Below, one piece after another: positions 9,560 through 20,859 of a stretch of DNA of 64,000 bases. Source of the DNA: Chelydra serpentina (taxonomy: Eukaryota > Chordata > Testudines > Chelydridae); assembly GCA_037349315.1 (NCBI GenBank), contig JBAIAC010000057.1:16151501-16215500 (forward strand), given 5' to 3'. The notes beneath the pieces were generated by a model. It made no database searches and was not told the origin of the DNA. It saw only the letters and a program-made list of their open reading frames with translations. A program made the translations under genes and the position numbers. Positions within the stretch are counted from its first letter, which is position 1; each line of letters begins with the position of its first letter.

Positions 9560-12095
9560 ATGCTCTACAGCCAAAATGCTTCTGAAATAAATGTAGTCAA
9601 ACTTTACTAATTCTGGGTCACTGAGAACGAAAATGATGCTTAAAATTGTTGATTGGCTCTAGTTTTCAAGACATGCTATTGGGTCAGTATATACGACCCT
9701 TGACTTGGGAATGGCGGAGGATAAGTGAGTTATAAAGGGAAGGGATCTCAATTTAAACCAGAAATGACTAAAATACATCTTTGACTGGATCTATGACTGG
9801 GTTTGGACAGTACTTGCTTTTTAGGCAAAACAATGAATGGTGCAACCTGAAGCTGGTATTGCGTCATACATGATATGAATTGCATCATGTTATCCCTAGA
9901 AGTCATGGATGATGCAATCATAACAAAGCTTACATCACTTTGCTGAACAAATTGCCCTATATCAGCTCTAGAAATCATATAGTGTCGTGCTCTCTTATTT
10001 GTCAGTGTTTGATTTTGCAAAGGGACACATTTCTGTTTAGCCAAAGTGAGCAGAGATGCCTCGTACTTGTGTGAACAGTGCAGATAACTTCTGCTATGTT
10101 TGTGGTGCAGTGACTTTTGTATCACAAAAGCGTAGTATAACCGCTAGGGTTAAGAAAGCCTATCACCTTTCTTTTGGCTGCAAAATTGGAGATCAGGACA
10201 AGAGGTGGGCCCCACACATATGCTGCAACACTTGTGCAACAAATCTTCGCCAGTGGTTGAACAGGAAAAGGAAATCTATGCCTTTTGCAGTGCCAATGAT
10301 TTGGAGAAAGCCAACAGATCATACCAGCAATTGTTACTTCTGCATGGTGCCTCCAGTTGGGAAAGGTGTGTCAAAGAAGAAAAAGTGGACTGTGCATTAT
10401 CCAAACATTCCATCAGCTATACGCCCAGTACCCCACGGAGAAGGACTGCTGGTTCCTGATGCACCAGAATCACTCTCACTTGAGTCAGACGAGGAAGAGG
10501 AAGAGGATGAAACTTCTGGTCCTGAACCATCAATGTCACAGGACCCACATTTTCTCCCATCCTCCTCCTCTGAACCACACCTCATAACACAAGGTGAACT
10601 GAATGACCTTGTCAGGGATTTGGAACTACCCAAGAGTAAGGCAGAGCTTTTGGGCTCCAGACTACAGCAGTGGAATCTCCTGGCAGGTGATGTTAGGGTT
10701 TCCATGTTCCGTGACCGTCAAAAGGATCTTGTCCCATTCTTCTTCATGGAAGGTGATCTTGTAGCCTGCAACAACATCGATGGTGTGATGGCAGCCCTCA
10801 ACATCGTTCACGATCCAGATGAGTGGAGACTGTTCATTGATTCATCGAAGACGAGTCTTAAAGCTGTTTTACTGCATAATGGCAATGTTTTGCCATCAAT
10901 TCCAGTTGGTCGTGCAGTCCATATGAAGGAAACCTATGACAACATGAAACAACTGTTGAGGTGCATAAACTATGACCAACATCAGTGGCAGCTTTGTGGC
11001 GATTTGAAGGTTGTTGCTCTCTTGCTTGGTCTGCAGACTGGATACACAAAGTACTGCTGTTTTCTCTGCGAATGGGATAGTCGTGCAAGAGATTCCCACT
11101 ACATCAAGAAAGATTGGCCACTCCGACAGTCATTGGAGCCTGGGAAGAAAAGTGTTCAGCATCCAACACTTGTTGAATCAAGGAAGATTTTGTTACCACC
11201 CTTACACATCAAGCTGGGTCTGATGAAGAACTTTGTCAAGGCCATTGACAAAACACAAGCAGCTTTCAAGTACCTCTGTGGAAAATTTCCAAGGTTAAGT
11301 GAAGCTAAGATAAAGGAAGGTGTCTTTGTTGGTCCTCAGATTCGTGAACTTCTTCGAGATGATGCATTTGACCATGCACTGCGTGGCAAGGAAAAAAAGG
11401 CATGGAAAGCCTTCCAGTTAGTGGCAATAAATTTTCTCGGAAACAACAAGGCAGACAACTACAGGTTGCTGGTGGAAAACCTCCTCAAGGCATACAAAAG
11501 CCTTGGTTGCAACATGTCTCTAAAGATACATTTTTTGCACTCTCATCTAGATTTTTTTCCACCGAACTGCGGAGCAGGGACTGACGAGCACGGCGAGCGA
11601 TTTCACCAGGACATTGCAACAATGGAGAAACGCTATCAGGGCAAATGGAGCCCATCAATGCTTGCAGACTATTGCTGGACAGTGACAAGAGATGCTCCAT
11701 TTAATGAATACAAGAGACAAGCCAAGAAGTGCCGAGTAGACACTGAATAGGACTAAACTATGTACATAATAGTTTTTTGCCTTTTGTTTCATAATACATT
11801 TTATTTATATAACCCCTTTGCTGATTTTTAAAGTGTTACATAAACAGGACAGGTGAAATAGTATCACGTAAAGCAACCATAAACACATGAAAAGACCTAG
11901 GTTTACAATTTATGATTAAAACTCTACTATCTACACAATATACATAGACATAAAATGTAAAAACTTAAATATCTTAGAAACAGTAGCCAATCAGTTGTTT
12001 TAATTGTCATATTTGAAGTCAGCACATCAAAATACATACTAAATAGCACATTTTATCTCTGAAGCAGACAACTTCTCAAAAATTGTAGACCAGTG
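9560..12095 (+). mobile_element. DNA transposon with long degenerate inverted ends and intact ORF
   Basis: It is inserted in CR1 ORF2. The left end (about 9562-9675) and the right end (about 11966-12090, reversed) share a diverged inverted repeat: 'tgcttctgaaataaatgt' pairs with 'tgcttcagagataaaatgt', and 'ttgttgattggctctagttt' with 'aactgattggctactgttt'. The ends enclose one long intact ORF (10056-11750). A clear target-site duplication could not be fixed because the outermost bases have diverged. Being whole inside an already truncated LINE, it is younger than that LINE. The superfamily is not certain. Confidence 0.78.
10056..11750 (+). CDS. Transposon-encoded protein, putative transposase (564 aa)
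   Basis: A single uninterrupted frame of 564 codons starting MPRTCVNSADNFCYVCG. The N-terminus has paired cysteines (CYVCG at about residues 13-17, HICCNTC at about 53-59, CYFC near 93-96) that look like a zinc-binding module. A Ser/Glu-rich acidic linker follows (about 140-165). The C-terminal 350 residues form a globular region with LLGLQTGYTKYCCFLCEWDS, PPLHIKLGLMKNFVKA, HSHLDFFP and GERFHQDIATMEKRYQGKW. I recall similar proteins only as uncharacterised, repeat-borne proteins of insects, cnidarians and reptiles. A DDE/RNase H-like transposase is likely from the inverted ends around it, but I cannot name the superfamily (Sola-like is one guess). It is unusually intact for this neighbourhood. 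Confidence 0.75.
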   Translation: MPRTCVNSADNFCYVCGAVTFVSQKRSITARVKKAYHLSFGCKIGDQDKRWAPHICCNTCATNLRQWLNRKRKSMPFAVPMIWRKPTDHTSNCYFCMVPPVGKGVSKKKKWTVHYPNIPSAIRPVPHGEGLLVPDAPESLSLESDEEEEEDETSGPEPSMSQDPHFLPSSSSEPHLITQGELNDLVRDLELPKSKAELLGSRLQQWNLLAGDVRVSMFRDRQKDLVPFFFMEGDLVACNNIDGVMAALNIVHDPDEWRLFIDSSKTSLKAVLLHNGNVLPSIPVGRAVHMKETYDNMKQLLRCINYDQHQWQLCGDLKVVALLLGLQTGYTKYCCFLCEWDSRARDSHYIKKDWPLRQSLEPGKKSVQHPTLVESRKILLPPLHIKLGLMKNFVKAIDKTQAAFKYLCGKFPRLSEAKIKEGVFVGPQIRELLRDDAFDHALRGKEKKAWKAFQLVAINFLGNNKADNYRLLVENLLKAYKSLGCNMSLKIHFLHSHLDFFPPNCGAGTDEHGERFHQDIATMEKRYQGKWSPSMLADYCWTVTRDAPFNEYKRQAKKCRVDTE

Positions 12096-13269
12096 TAACC
12101 AGCATGGATTTGTAAAGAACAAATCATGTCAAACCAATCTGATAGCTTTCTTTGATAGGATAACGAGTCTTGTGGATAAGGGAGAAGTGGTGGATGTGGT
12201 ATACCTAGACTTTAGTAAGGCATTTGATACGGTCTCGCATGATATTCTTATCAATAAACTAGGGAAATACAACTTAGATGTGGCTACTATAAGGTGGGTG
12301 CACAACTGGCTGGATAACCATACTCAGAGAGTAGTTATTAATGGTTCCCAATCCTGCTGGAAAGGTATAACGAGTGGGGTTCCGCAAGGGTCTGTTTTGG
12401 GACCGGCTCTGTTCAATATCTTCATCAACGACTTGGATATTGGCATAGAAAGTACGCTTATTAAGTTTGCAGATGATACCAAACTGGGCGGGATTGCAAC
12501 TGCTTTCGAGGATAGGGTCATAATTCAAAATGATCTGGACAAATTGGAGAAATGGTCAGAGGTAAACAGGATGAAGTTTAATAAGGACAAATGCAAAGTG
12601 CTCCACTTAGGTAGGAACAATCAGTTTCACACATACAGAATGGGAGGAGACTGTCTAGGAAGGAGTATGGCAGAAAGGGATCTAGGGGATATAGTGGACC
12701 GCAAGTTAAATATGAGTCAACAGTGTGATGCTGTTGCCAAAAAAGCAAACTTGATTCTGGGCTGCATTAACAGGTGTGTTGTGAGCAAGACACGAGAAGT
12801 CATTCTTCCGCTCTACTCTGCGCTGGTTAGGCCTCAACTGGAGTATTGTGTCCAGTTCTGGGCACCGCATTTCAAGAAAGATGTGGAGAAATTGGAGAGG
12901 GTCCAGAGAAGAGCAACAAGAATGATTAAGGGTCTAGAGAACATGACCTATGAAGGAAGGCTGAAGAAATTGGGTTTGTTTAGTATGGAAAAGAGAAGAC
13001 TGAGAGGGGACATGATAGCGGTCTTCAGGTATCTAAAAGGGTGTCATAAGGAGGAGGGAGAAAGCTTGTTCATCTTAGCTTCTAAGGACAGAACAAGAAG
13101 CAATGGGCTTAAACTGCAGCAAGGGAGGTTTAGGTTGGACATTAGGAAAAAATTCCTAACTGTCAGGGTGGTTAAACACTGGAATAAACTGCCCAGGGAG
13201 GTTGTGGAATCTCCATCTCTGGAGATATTGAAGAGTAGGTTAGATAAATGTCTATCAGGGATGGTCTAG
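12096..13269 (+). pseudogene. CR1 ORF2, reverse transcriptase to C-terminus
   Basis: An open frame from the DNA transposon border to the stop at 13269. Motif A is [15 protein letters not shown], motif [21 protein letters not shown] and motif [11 protein letters not shown]; the thumb segment has [20 protein letters not shown] and the CR1 C-terminus [20 protein letters not shown]. All catalytic Asp residues are present. This half is fully open, but it is separated from the N-terminal part by the inserted transposon and is therefore not functional. Confidence 0.9.
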
Positions 13270-13350
13270 ACAGTAATTGGTCCTGCCATGAGGGCAGGGG
13301 GCTGGACTCGATGACCTCTCGAGGTCCCTTCCAGCCCTAGAATCTATGAA

Positions 13351-14973
13351 TCCAGTGACTGTCTCTCCACACACAGAGCATGGGCTATTGGACCTGCTGC
13401 TGTGATAGAGGGTGTTCCTGTCTGCCTGCGACAGTGTCTTTGATCTCCAGGCAGTCCCAGACCTCGCAGGCACTGACAGGCATGATAGCCACACGTCATT
13501 CCGGCTTCCTGGAGGAGCAGTTCAATGGCCCCTTGTTTAAAAAGAGTTGAACCAAAGGAGCCGCAGCACTACGGCACATGGGAAGGCATGAGCAGGAACT
13601 AATGCAGGTAGAATGACGGGGGTCCCTGGGACCAACTGCAAATGCAGGTACTGGGACACTGGTTGGTTAGGGCTGAGCTTGTCTGGGTGTGGGAGAAGCA
13701 GACAGGACCAGAAAGCAAGGAAAGCAGTAGGAGTGTGGCCCTAGGAGGAAGCCATGAGAGAGAGTTTCTTTTGGGTACAGGACTCGCTGGAAAGCAGGCT
13801 TGGATTTCTGAACAGGAAACTGCCTGCTGCTATTTGTTCCTTCTATGTTCAGGGAAGCAGAACTATGTACATTCTCTGTAAATAAACAGGATTGCACCAA
13901 AGAACAGACCTGACTCCATTAGCCATTTCTCCTCCTAACAGAAACAACCCAGGACATTGGCTAACCGCTCAGGCCACAGGGCGGCAACAATCTGACAGGT
14001 GCCTGGAGCATCAGTCCGCCCCATTCCTGCTGTCATGCAGTCCCCTGCACAATGACATCTCCCCTTATGTCAGGCACCTCACTGATGATGCTCAATGACC
14101 TCATAATCTGGACACCTGGTTTCAAGCCATCTCCTTGCTCACAGCAGAAACGGGCAGGGCACCGAAAGCCCTGGGTTGGCCTGTTCCTGGGTGGAGCTTT
14201 GGAAGGGTGACCGATGCTGGAGTCTTTCTATCCTGACTGATGTGACCACCAGCCCCTTCATGGTAACCCAGCTCCTGTTTCCTTGCTTTTCTGAGATCCC
14301 TGGGAACTAGGAAGGGGCAGGCGCTTCCCCCAAGCCCCCAGTCCACAGAGACCACTCTGGGACGAAGATTCAAGCCCCAGGATTGTGCTGTCGTGTGCTC
14401 TGCCTGGGCCCCCAGGTATTGTTCTGGTTCTAACTTGGGAGCAGCCCCCTGGACTGAGTGCTGGGCTGGTGGGAGTGGGACTCGGTCTTCAGGGGTGATC
14501 AGAAGCGCAGTCTTTGAAAGTGATGCTCCTTCCAAGGGCGGTAGCTGGCCCTGTCTATGTACCAGTTGTGCTTTGCTGGGGCTGTGATTTTTAACCAATC
14601 AACCCCCAGCTGCCCTCAGTGAAATCAGTATAAATGCACTGGTGCTCTAGCTAGTCCTGTCCGGGAAGGGGAGGAAGCTGTATAGGCAGAAGGCAGCTCT
14701 AGAGCAGTATAAGGGGGGGCTGTCCTGCTCTCCCCTCTCACCGCCATAGCTCTACCAGCCCCAATCCCATGAGCAGCGCAGGCCTCACCATGTTTAGTGA
14801 CTCTACTAGTGCAGAATTTGCCACGAGAGGGTATTTCCCAGTGACCGTCGCCTTCTGTCTGCTCTCCCAATAGCTCAAACATCCGCACGTTCATTTGTGG
14901 CTGGTTTGTCTCCAACACATTTGTATCCAGCCTGTGCACTGAGGACAAGCCATGCGACATGTGAGCAGTAGGC
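13351..14973. other. Intergenic sequence, nothing firmly recognised
   Basis: There are short overlapping open frames only. An AATAAA on + at about 13881 and a TATAAA-like 'cagtataaatgcact' near 14627 hint at retroelement LTR pieces, but I cannot define ends or a family. Confidence 0.35.
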
Positions 14974-15170
14974 CTTAGTTCTTCTTCGAGTGCTTGCTCA
15001 TGTCCACTCCATTGTAGGTGTGTGTGCTTCCCACGTGCACTGGTGCCGGAAGTTTATCCCTCAGCAGTATCCATAGGGGACCGGATCTGGAGTGGCGCCC
15101 GTATGGCACGGTATAAGGGGCACCAGCTTCCCCCACACTCAGTTCCTTCTTACCGCCAGTGACGGTGCTG
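14974..15170 (+). repeat. DIRS copy 1, 5' inverted terminal repeat
   Basis: This is the reverse complement of 25265-25446, sharing 'cttgctcatgtccactccat', the 'gccggaag' block, 'ggagtggcgcccgtatggc' and 'cagttccttctt'. The homologous repeat of the better-preserved element is at 40344-40560 and 44520-44690. Confidence 0.88.
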
Positions 15171-15299
15171 GAACATCTATTTGCTTCGGCAAGCGTCCTC
15201 TGTCTCAATCCGTTGATACGAACTTTTCCTGTAAATTAGTTTCCCTTAGTTCATTAGTCCTGAACAGGGCATGCCCTTGGGATGGGGCATGCCCTGATC

Positions 15300-17605
15300 C
15301 CCAGGTCTCCAACCCTGCAATCGCAGTAAAAAAACGATGCCCATCAGCGATCCTCATAGTAGCTGTCTGAGGTGCCTGGGCGAGACCCATATCAGCGACA
15401 GGGTAAAGGGTTCATACGTCGGACAAAGAAGGAGCGAGACATACGTCTCCGGGCGCTCCTGATGGAATCAGCACTAGTACCAGTACCGGAGCCGTCCAGG
15501 TCGGACTCTAATCCCAGTACCGCTGCATCGGTACAGAGCGCTTCACTAGTGCCGTCCTCGGACCAACGCCAATCCCCCTCCCCGGCACCGGCCAGGAGGC
15601 AAAGAACGGCCAGGAGGTGATGATCTCCAACATCCCGTAAAGGGAAGGAGAGGGCTGGATGGGAGCAAGGACCCGAGAAGGGCAGCTCCTCACCTCCGTG
15701 CAGTAGTCGAGTGGGTTAGCCCATCCAGAGGCACGCCTGCCACCCCGGACAGTGACACGGGCCTCTGGCACCTGGACATGCCATTGACATCCGAAGCCCT
15801 GCAGGCTGTGCAGGACATCTTAGTGTTTCCCACGCCGGCCACGGCGGTGCCCCGTTCTCAGGGTAAACCCGCCCGGGGACCTTGCCAGCGGTCCCCATCT
15901 GTGCGGCACCACTCCCCACCTCAGGGAGTGTCCCGCCAGCGCTCACCCGCACTGAGCTGCTAGCCCTCAGTCATGGGGAGGCCGGCCTGATGGAGCCCCA
16001 CCAGTCTCTGGATTCGCGGCACTGCTCTTCAGGCTCGAGACGCAGATCGCCGGTGACTTGGTGCAGGCCCATGGAGGTGCACCCGTCCCTGCAGCCCCGA
16101 TATCGGGACTGACCCCGCCGCTCCCCTAGTGTGTGGCAGTGGCACAAGACAATGGTCCCATCTCGCCGGTCGAATCACTCCCGCTCTCCGGACCAGCACC
16201 GCTCGAGATGCGCGAGGTCTTCAATTGCTGGGCTGCCGTCAACGATCCGCCGAACGCCATTGATCTCCGGGAGTTTGGCACAGGGACTCATCACCCTCAG
16301 ACAGATCCCCGTCGCAGTGCCAGGATCGGCACCGTCACGCCCGGGATGAGCAGTCGGCACCGTCCTGGTTTCCCACATGCGGCCCCTCTTCTTTGGATTC
16401 CGGTACCAAGCAGGAGTTGATACCAGCAGGCCAGGGCCCTGAGCCGGGGGTACCTACACTACCGGTGTCACCGCCCATTGCATCATGGCCCCAAGGACAG
16501 TGGCCTGCCCCATGGTACCCCTGGAACTCTTGGGGGTTCCCGCAGGCCTCACAAGAGCTCAGGTCGGCCTCAGACAAGCCATCAGCCACTGTCTCCCTCC
16601 CGCTCCCTGACGTGGAGGGAGAAGATCCCTCAGCTCCACCTGACTCCCATGGAGGAACCAGCTGAGCAGCCTTTGGAGGCGGCAGTGCCTCCGGTCCCCG
16701 TTTCCTCCTCATTCTCACCCACTGAGGCAATTACAGGCGCCTCTCACCTCATCCAGTCCTGCAGGATGATGCTAAGGCCCATCAGGAGCTGCTGAAGAGG
16801 GTCGTCTCAGACTTGGGGCTTCATGCTGAGAAGGTGAAGGAATCCTCGGACTCCCTATTCGATGTCCTCAGCTCAGCAGCCCCAGCCCGGGGGGCGTTGC
16901 CCTTACACAAGAGGGTGGCAAAGATCACCAAGTCCTTATGGCAGACTCCCTCGTCACTGTCCCCCCCCATCTCCAAAAGGGTCAAGTGAAAGTACTATGT
17001 CCCTGCTAAAGGATATGAATACCTTTATACGCACCCTGCCCCACGCTCCCTGGTGGTCTCAACCATTAATGAACGGCAAAGGCAGGGCAGTGACCCCCAA
17101 GAATAAAGACTCGAAGAGACTCTATTTATTTGTAAGGAAGATGTATTCTTGCCCGAGCCTCCAGCTGTGAGTGGCCAATCACTAGGCCCTGCCTGGCTGC
17201 TACAATTTCCACATGTGGCATTCCATGGCCAAGTTCGAGGATTTGCCGCCTGAGGACCCAAGAAGAAGTTCCACGGGATCCTCAGAGGGCAAAGCAGTAG
17301 CCAGAGCGGCCCTGCAGGCGGCCTCAGACGTGGCGGATTCTGTGGCCAGAACAATGAGGAGGGCATCTTGGCTGCACTCATCAGGTCTGTCGACGGAGGT
17401 CCAACAGTCAATGCAGGTTCTCCCATTCGATGGCCACACTCTGTTTGCAGAGCAGACACAAAGCTATGTGAGCTAAAGGACTCCCAGGTGACGCTGAGGA
17501 CCCTGGGCCTCTGCACCCCGGGCCTGGCCAGAAAGCGGTTTAAACTGCAGCAATCCCAGGTCTCTGGGAACCAACCCACAGTGGCAGTCCATGACACAAG
17601 TCCAT
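15300..17605 (+). pseudogene. DIRS gag-like ORF1 remnant (copy 1)
   Basis: Fragments in several frames match ORF1 of the element at 43054-44274: the SCLRCLGETHISD knuckle-like segment near 15335-15395, the KKERDIRLRALLMESAL block near 15425-15470 and a Pro/Ser-rich middle. It also keeps a C-terminal gag part missing from that element, with SSAAPARGALPLHKRVAKI near 16870 and KRFKLQQSQ near 17537. Several stops and frameshifts are present. Confidence 0.7.
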
Positions 17606-18240
17606 GGGGCCGGATGCACTGCATCCAAGGGTGCTAAAGGAGTTGGCTGATGTGATTGCAGAGCCATTGGCCATTATCTTTGACAAATCATGGCAATCGG
17701 GGGAGGTCCCGGATGACTGGAAAAAAGCTAATGTAGTGCCCATCTTTAAAAAAGGGAAGGAGGAAGATCCGGGGAACTACAGGCCAGTCAGTCTCACCTC
17801 AGTCCCTGGAAAAATCATGGAACAGGTCCTCAAGGAATCAATTCTGAACCACTTAAAGGAGGGGAAAGTGATCAGGAACAGTCAGCATGGATTCACCAAG
17901 GGCAAGTCATGCCTGACTAACCTAATTGCCTTCTATGATGAGATAACTGGCTCTGTGGATGAGGGGAAAGCAGTGGATGTGCTATTTCTTGACTTTAGCA
18001 AAGCTTTTGATACAGTCTCCCACAGTGTTCTTGCCAGCAAGTTAAAGAAGTATGGGCTGGATGAATGGACGGTAAGGTGGATAGAAAACTGGCTGGATGG
18101 TCGCGCTCAACGGGTAGTGATCAATGGCTCCATGTCTAGTTGGCAGCCAGTGTCAAGTGGAGTGCCCCAAGGGTCGGTGCTGGGGCCGGTTTTGTTCAAT
18201 ATCTTCATCAACGATCTGGAGGATGGTGTGGACTGCACCC
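17606..18240 (+). pseudogene. CR1 ORF2 part 1 (RT fingers and palm)
   Basis: An open frame with [19 protein letters not shown], motif [17 protein letters not shown] and motif [16 protein letters not shown], cut off in [10 protein letters not shown] by the first solo LTR just before the FADD motif. Confidence 0.9.
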
Positions 18241-19386
18241 TGTGACGGGTTGGGGCCACAGCGACCTGCTTGGTGCTGCCACCTGGTGTGCCAAGGCTGC
18301 TTCTGCCCCTGCTTCCAGGCCTTTTCCAGCTTGGGACTCCCGAATCCTGTCTGTTTTGAGTCAGATTCCACTGATCTGCTGCAAACACAGACCCAGGTCC
18401 GAACCAAGTCCACTCACCACTGTAAGGCCCCTGGAAGCGCTCTTGCCTTTGACACCCAGCTGCTCAACTCCAAGGAGGTTCAAACCCTTAATAAATCCGT
18501 TTTACCCTGTATAAAGCTTATACAGGGTAAACTCATAAATAGTTCGCCTTCTATTTCAAAGATAGAAAGATATGCTCAACTGTTTGCTTTCCCCTCGGCA
18601 CCAACTCGTACTCAAGGAAACTTAATAAGTAAAAAGTGATTTTAATAAGTACAGAAAATAGGATTTAAGTGAGTTCAATTAGTGACAGACAGAACAAAGC
18701 AAGTTACTTAGTAAAATAAAATAAAACACGCACGTCTATGTCTATTCAAAGTTAACACAGATAAAAGCCTCACCAGATTCGGATATTTTCCTTTTTACAG
18801 GCTGTAAAATTAGCCTGGGTCCAGCTGAGTCCAGCAGCCTCTCACACCCCCTAGTGTCTTTGTCCTTTGTTCAGTTCCCCTCAGGAATGTCCTTGGGGGG
18901 GTGGAGAGCCTCTCCCTTTAGCCAGCTGAAGACAAAATGGAAGGGTCTTGCAAGGGCTTTTATAGCCTTTCTTCCTCTCCCTGCGTAGGATCCAGTTGCC
19001 CTGGAGTTTTGGGATCACATGGGCAAGTCACCTGCCCATGCGCCCTAACCAGTCTAACCAGTTGCATTCCAGACCCGGCCCCAATGTGGATTGGGGTCTG
19101 CAACGTCTTTTGTCTGTCAAGTGCTCGCATTTAACAGGCATTCTTTGCTCCAAAGATGATCCCATGCACTTACAAAGGCTATGTACAAAACCAGCAAATA
19201 TAAAACCAATCTTCATAACTCCAACTACAACAATGATACATGCATACAAACAGGAGGAGTAAATTCAGTAGGTCATAACTTTCACAGAGATATGTTACAT
19301 GGCACATGTAGCATAAAACATATTTTAGTTACATATATACATCTATAAGCATCTCCCCATAAAGTTTTATGGGGAACACCGTCACA
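18241..19386. mobile_element. Solo LTR, 1146 bp, 5-bp target duplication CACCC
   Basis: The ends are TGTGACGG...CCGTCACA, a perfect 8-bp inverted repeat of the TG...CA kind. The direct repeat CACCC flanks it (18236-18240 and 19387-19391), and the CR1 reading continues across it. No gag, pol or env sequence is attached, so it fits a solo LTR left by recombination of an endogenous retrovirus. It holds AATAAA near 18490 and 18716 and a hairpin at 18501-18531. Orientation is not settled. Confidence 0.85.
18501..18531. repeat. Perfect 14-bp inverted repeat in the solo LTR
   Basis: The arms TTTACCCTGTATAA and TTATACAGGGTAAA are exact reverse complements separated by AGC. It lies just after an AATAAA hexamer, a position where LTR transcripts often fold. 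Confidence 0.9.
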
Positions 19387-20016
19387 CACCCTTAGCAAGT
19401 TTGCAGATGACACGAAACTGGGAGGAGTGGTTGATACGCTGGAGGGTAGGGATAGGATACAGAGGGACCTAGACAAATTAGAGGATTGGGCCAAAAGAAA
19501 TATGATGAGGTTCAACAAGGAGAAGTGCAGAGTCCTGCACTTAGGACGGAAGAATCCCATGCACTGCTACAGACTAGGGACCAACTGGCTGGGCAGCGGT
19601 TCTGCAGAAAAGGACCTAGGGGTTACAGTGGACGAAAAGCTGAATATGAGTCAACAGTGTGCCCTTGCTGCCAAGAAGGCTAACGGCATTTTGGGCTGTA
19701 TAAGTAGGGGCATTTCCAGCAGATCGAGGGACGCCCTCTATTCGGCACTGGTGAGGCCTCATTTGGAGTACTGTGTCCAGTTTTGGGCCCCACACTACAA
19801 GAAGGATGTGGATAAATTGGAAAGAGTCCAGCGGAGGGCAACAAAAATGATTAGGGGGCTGGAGCACATGACTTATGAGGAGAGGCTGAGGGAACTGGGA
19901 TTGTTTAGCCTGCAGAAGAGAAGAATGAGGGGGGATTTGATAGCTGCTTTCAACTACCTGAAAGGGGGTTCCAAAGAGGATGGATCTAGACTGTTCTCAG
20001 TGGTAGAAGATGACAG
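19387..20016 (+). pseudogene. CR1 ORF2 part 2 (FADD motif to C-terminal region)
   Basis: It resumes at [12 protein letters not shown] and continues through [24 protein letters not shown] sequence, [20 protein letters not shown] and [15 protein letters not shown] until the second LTR. There is a small deletion near 19728 relative to the copy at 4814-5638 (missing the VIIPL-type residues). Confidence 0.88.
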
Positions 20017-20577
20017 TGTGACGAACTAGGACTGTTGTTAATGTTTTCCCTGAGTACTGTGTGGGTGCCTCGGTTTCCCCTATGCAGTGCTTGAGTATCT
20101 AGGTAGTGGGACAAGAGTGGATGAGTGTTACAGAGGGGCCTGGACACAGAGAAGGGCTGACACTGTATCCTAGCAACTGATGGCCCCGGCCCCTCCCCTG
20201 CAAAAGTATGAGCTGAAGGTGTTGGAACAAAGGGATCAGGTGACCTCCTGGCCCGGGAAGGAGACAAAGGGGGAGGAGGAGCTGGACAGTTTCAGTTGGA
20301 GCTGGCTGGGGAAGAGGAGGGGAGAGGGGCAGACAGGGTCTGGCCTCCCTGCCCCCGTTTGGAGCTGTGGGGTGAAATGCAGGGAGCCCCAAGCTGGGGT
20401 CTAAGCTCCCTGCCCCCCGGAAGGGCCCGACTGAGGGGTCCTGGATGTACTGACAAGCTCTGTTTGGACTGTGGTCCTGGCATCTCTAATAAACCTTCTG
20501 TTCTACTGGCTGGCTGAGACTCCCAGTGAATCCGGGGAAGAGGGGTGCAGGGCCGGACTCCCCTATACTCCGTGACA
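20017..20577 (+). mobile_element. Solo LTR, 561 bp, 5-bp target duplication GACAG
   Basis: It begins TGTGACGAAC and ends TCCGTGACA, flanked by GACAG on both sides (20012-20016 and 20578-20582). The CR1 reading is continuous across it. An AATAAA at about 20488, with a G/T-rich stretch after it, suggests the LTR reads on +. It is unrelated in its middle to the 1146-bp LTR, so two retrovirus families hit the same LINE. Confidence 0.88.
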
Positions 20578-20852
20578 GACAGAACAAGGAGTAATGGTCT
20601 CAAGTTGCAGAGGGGGAGGTTTAGGTTGGATATTAGGAAAAACTTTTTCACTAGTAGGGTGGTGAAGCACTGAAATGGGTTACCTAAGGAGGTGGTGGAA
20701 TCTCCTTCCTTAGAGGTTTTTAAGGTCAGGCTTGACAAAGCCCTGGCTGGGATGATTTAGTTGGGGTTGGTCCTGCTTTGAGCAGGGGGTTGGACTAGAT
20801 GACCTCCTGAGGTCCCTTCCAACCCTGAGATTCTATGATTCTATGATTCTAT
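20578..20852 (+). mobile_element. CR1 3' end (C-terminal codons, 3' tail)
   Basis: The final CR1 codons read through [10 protein letters not shown], a stop inside the WNGFP-type motif (here 'tgaaatgggtt'), then 'gactagatgacctcctgagg' and three ATTCTATG repeats, the CR1 terminal octamer. Confidence 0.9.
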
Positions 20853-20859
20853 GAACCCA

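Larger units (their letters stand above)
8655..13350 (+). mobile_element. CR1 LINE (5'-truncated), split by a DNA transposon
   Basis: CR1 sequence runs 8655-9559 and resumes at about 12096, ending in the CR1 3' tail at 13265-13350 ('tggactcgatgacctctcga', 'agaatctatgaatc'). The two halves join within the same part of ORF2, just before QHGFVKNKSCQTNLIAFF. The intervening 2.5 kb is a separate transposon. The endonuclease and 5' UTR are missing, so the LINE was truncated on insertion. Confidence 0.92.
17606..20852 (+). mobile_element. CR1 LINE inserted in DIRS copy 1, carrying two solo LTRs
   Basis: CR1 segments are 17606-18240, 19387-20016 and 20578-20852. They join in register once the two LTRs are set aside: the ORF reads ...[13 protein letters not shown], then [19 protein letters not shown], then the C-terminus ending [14 protein letters not shown]. 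The tail ends in repeated ATTCTATG at 20830-20852. The CR1 is 5'-truncated (it starts at [13 protein letters not shown]). Confidence 0.92.

Noticed and set aside
18241..20577. Endogenous retrovirus genes (gag, pol, env) between the LTRs
   Set aside because: The sequence between the two LTRs is CR1, and the LTRs differ from each other; both are solo.
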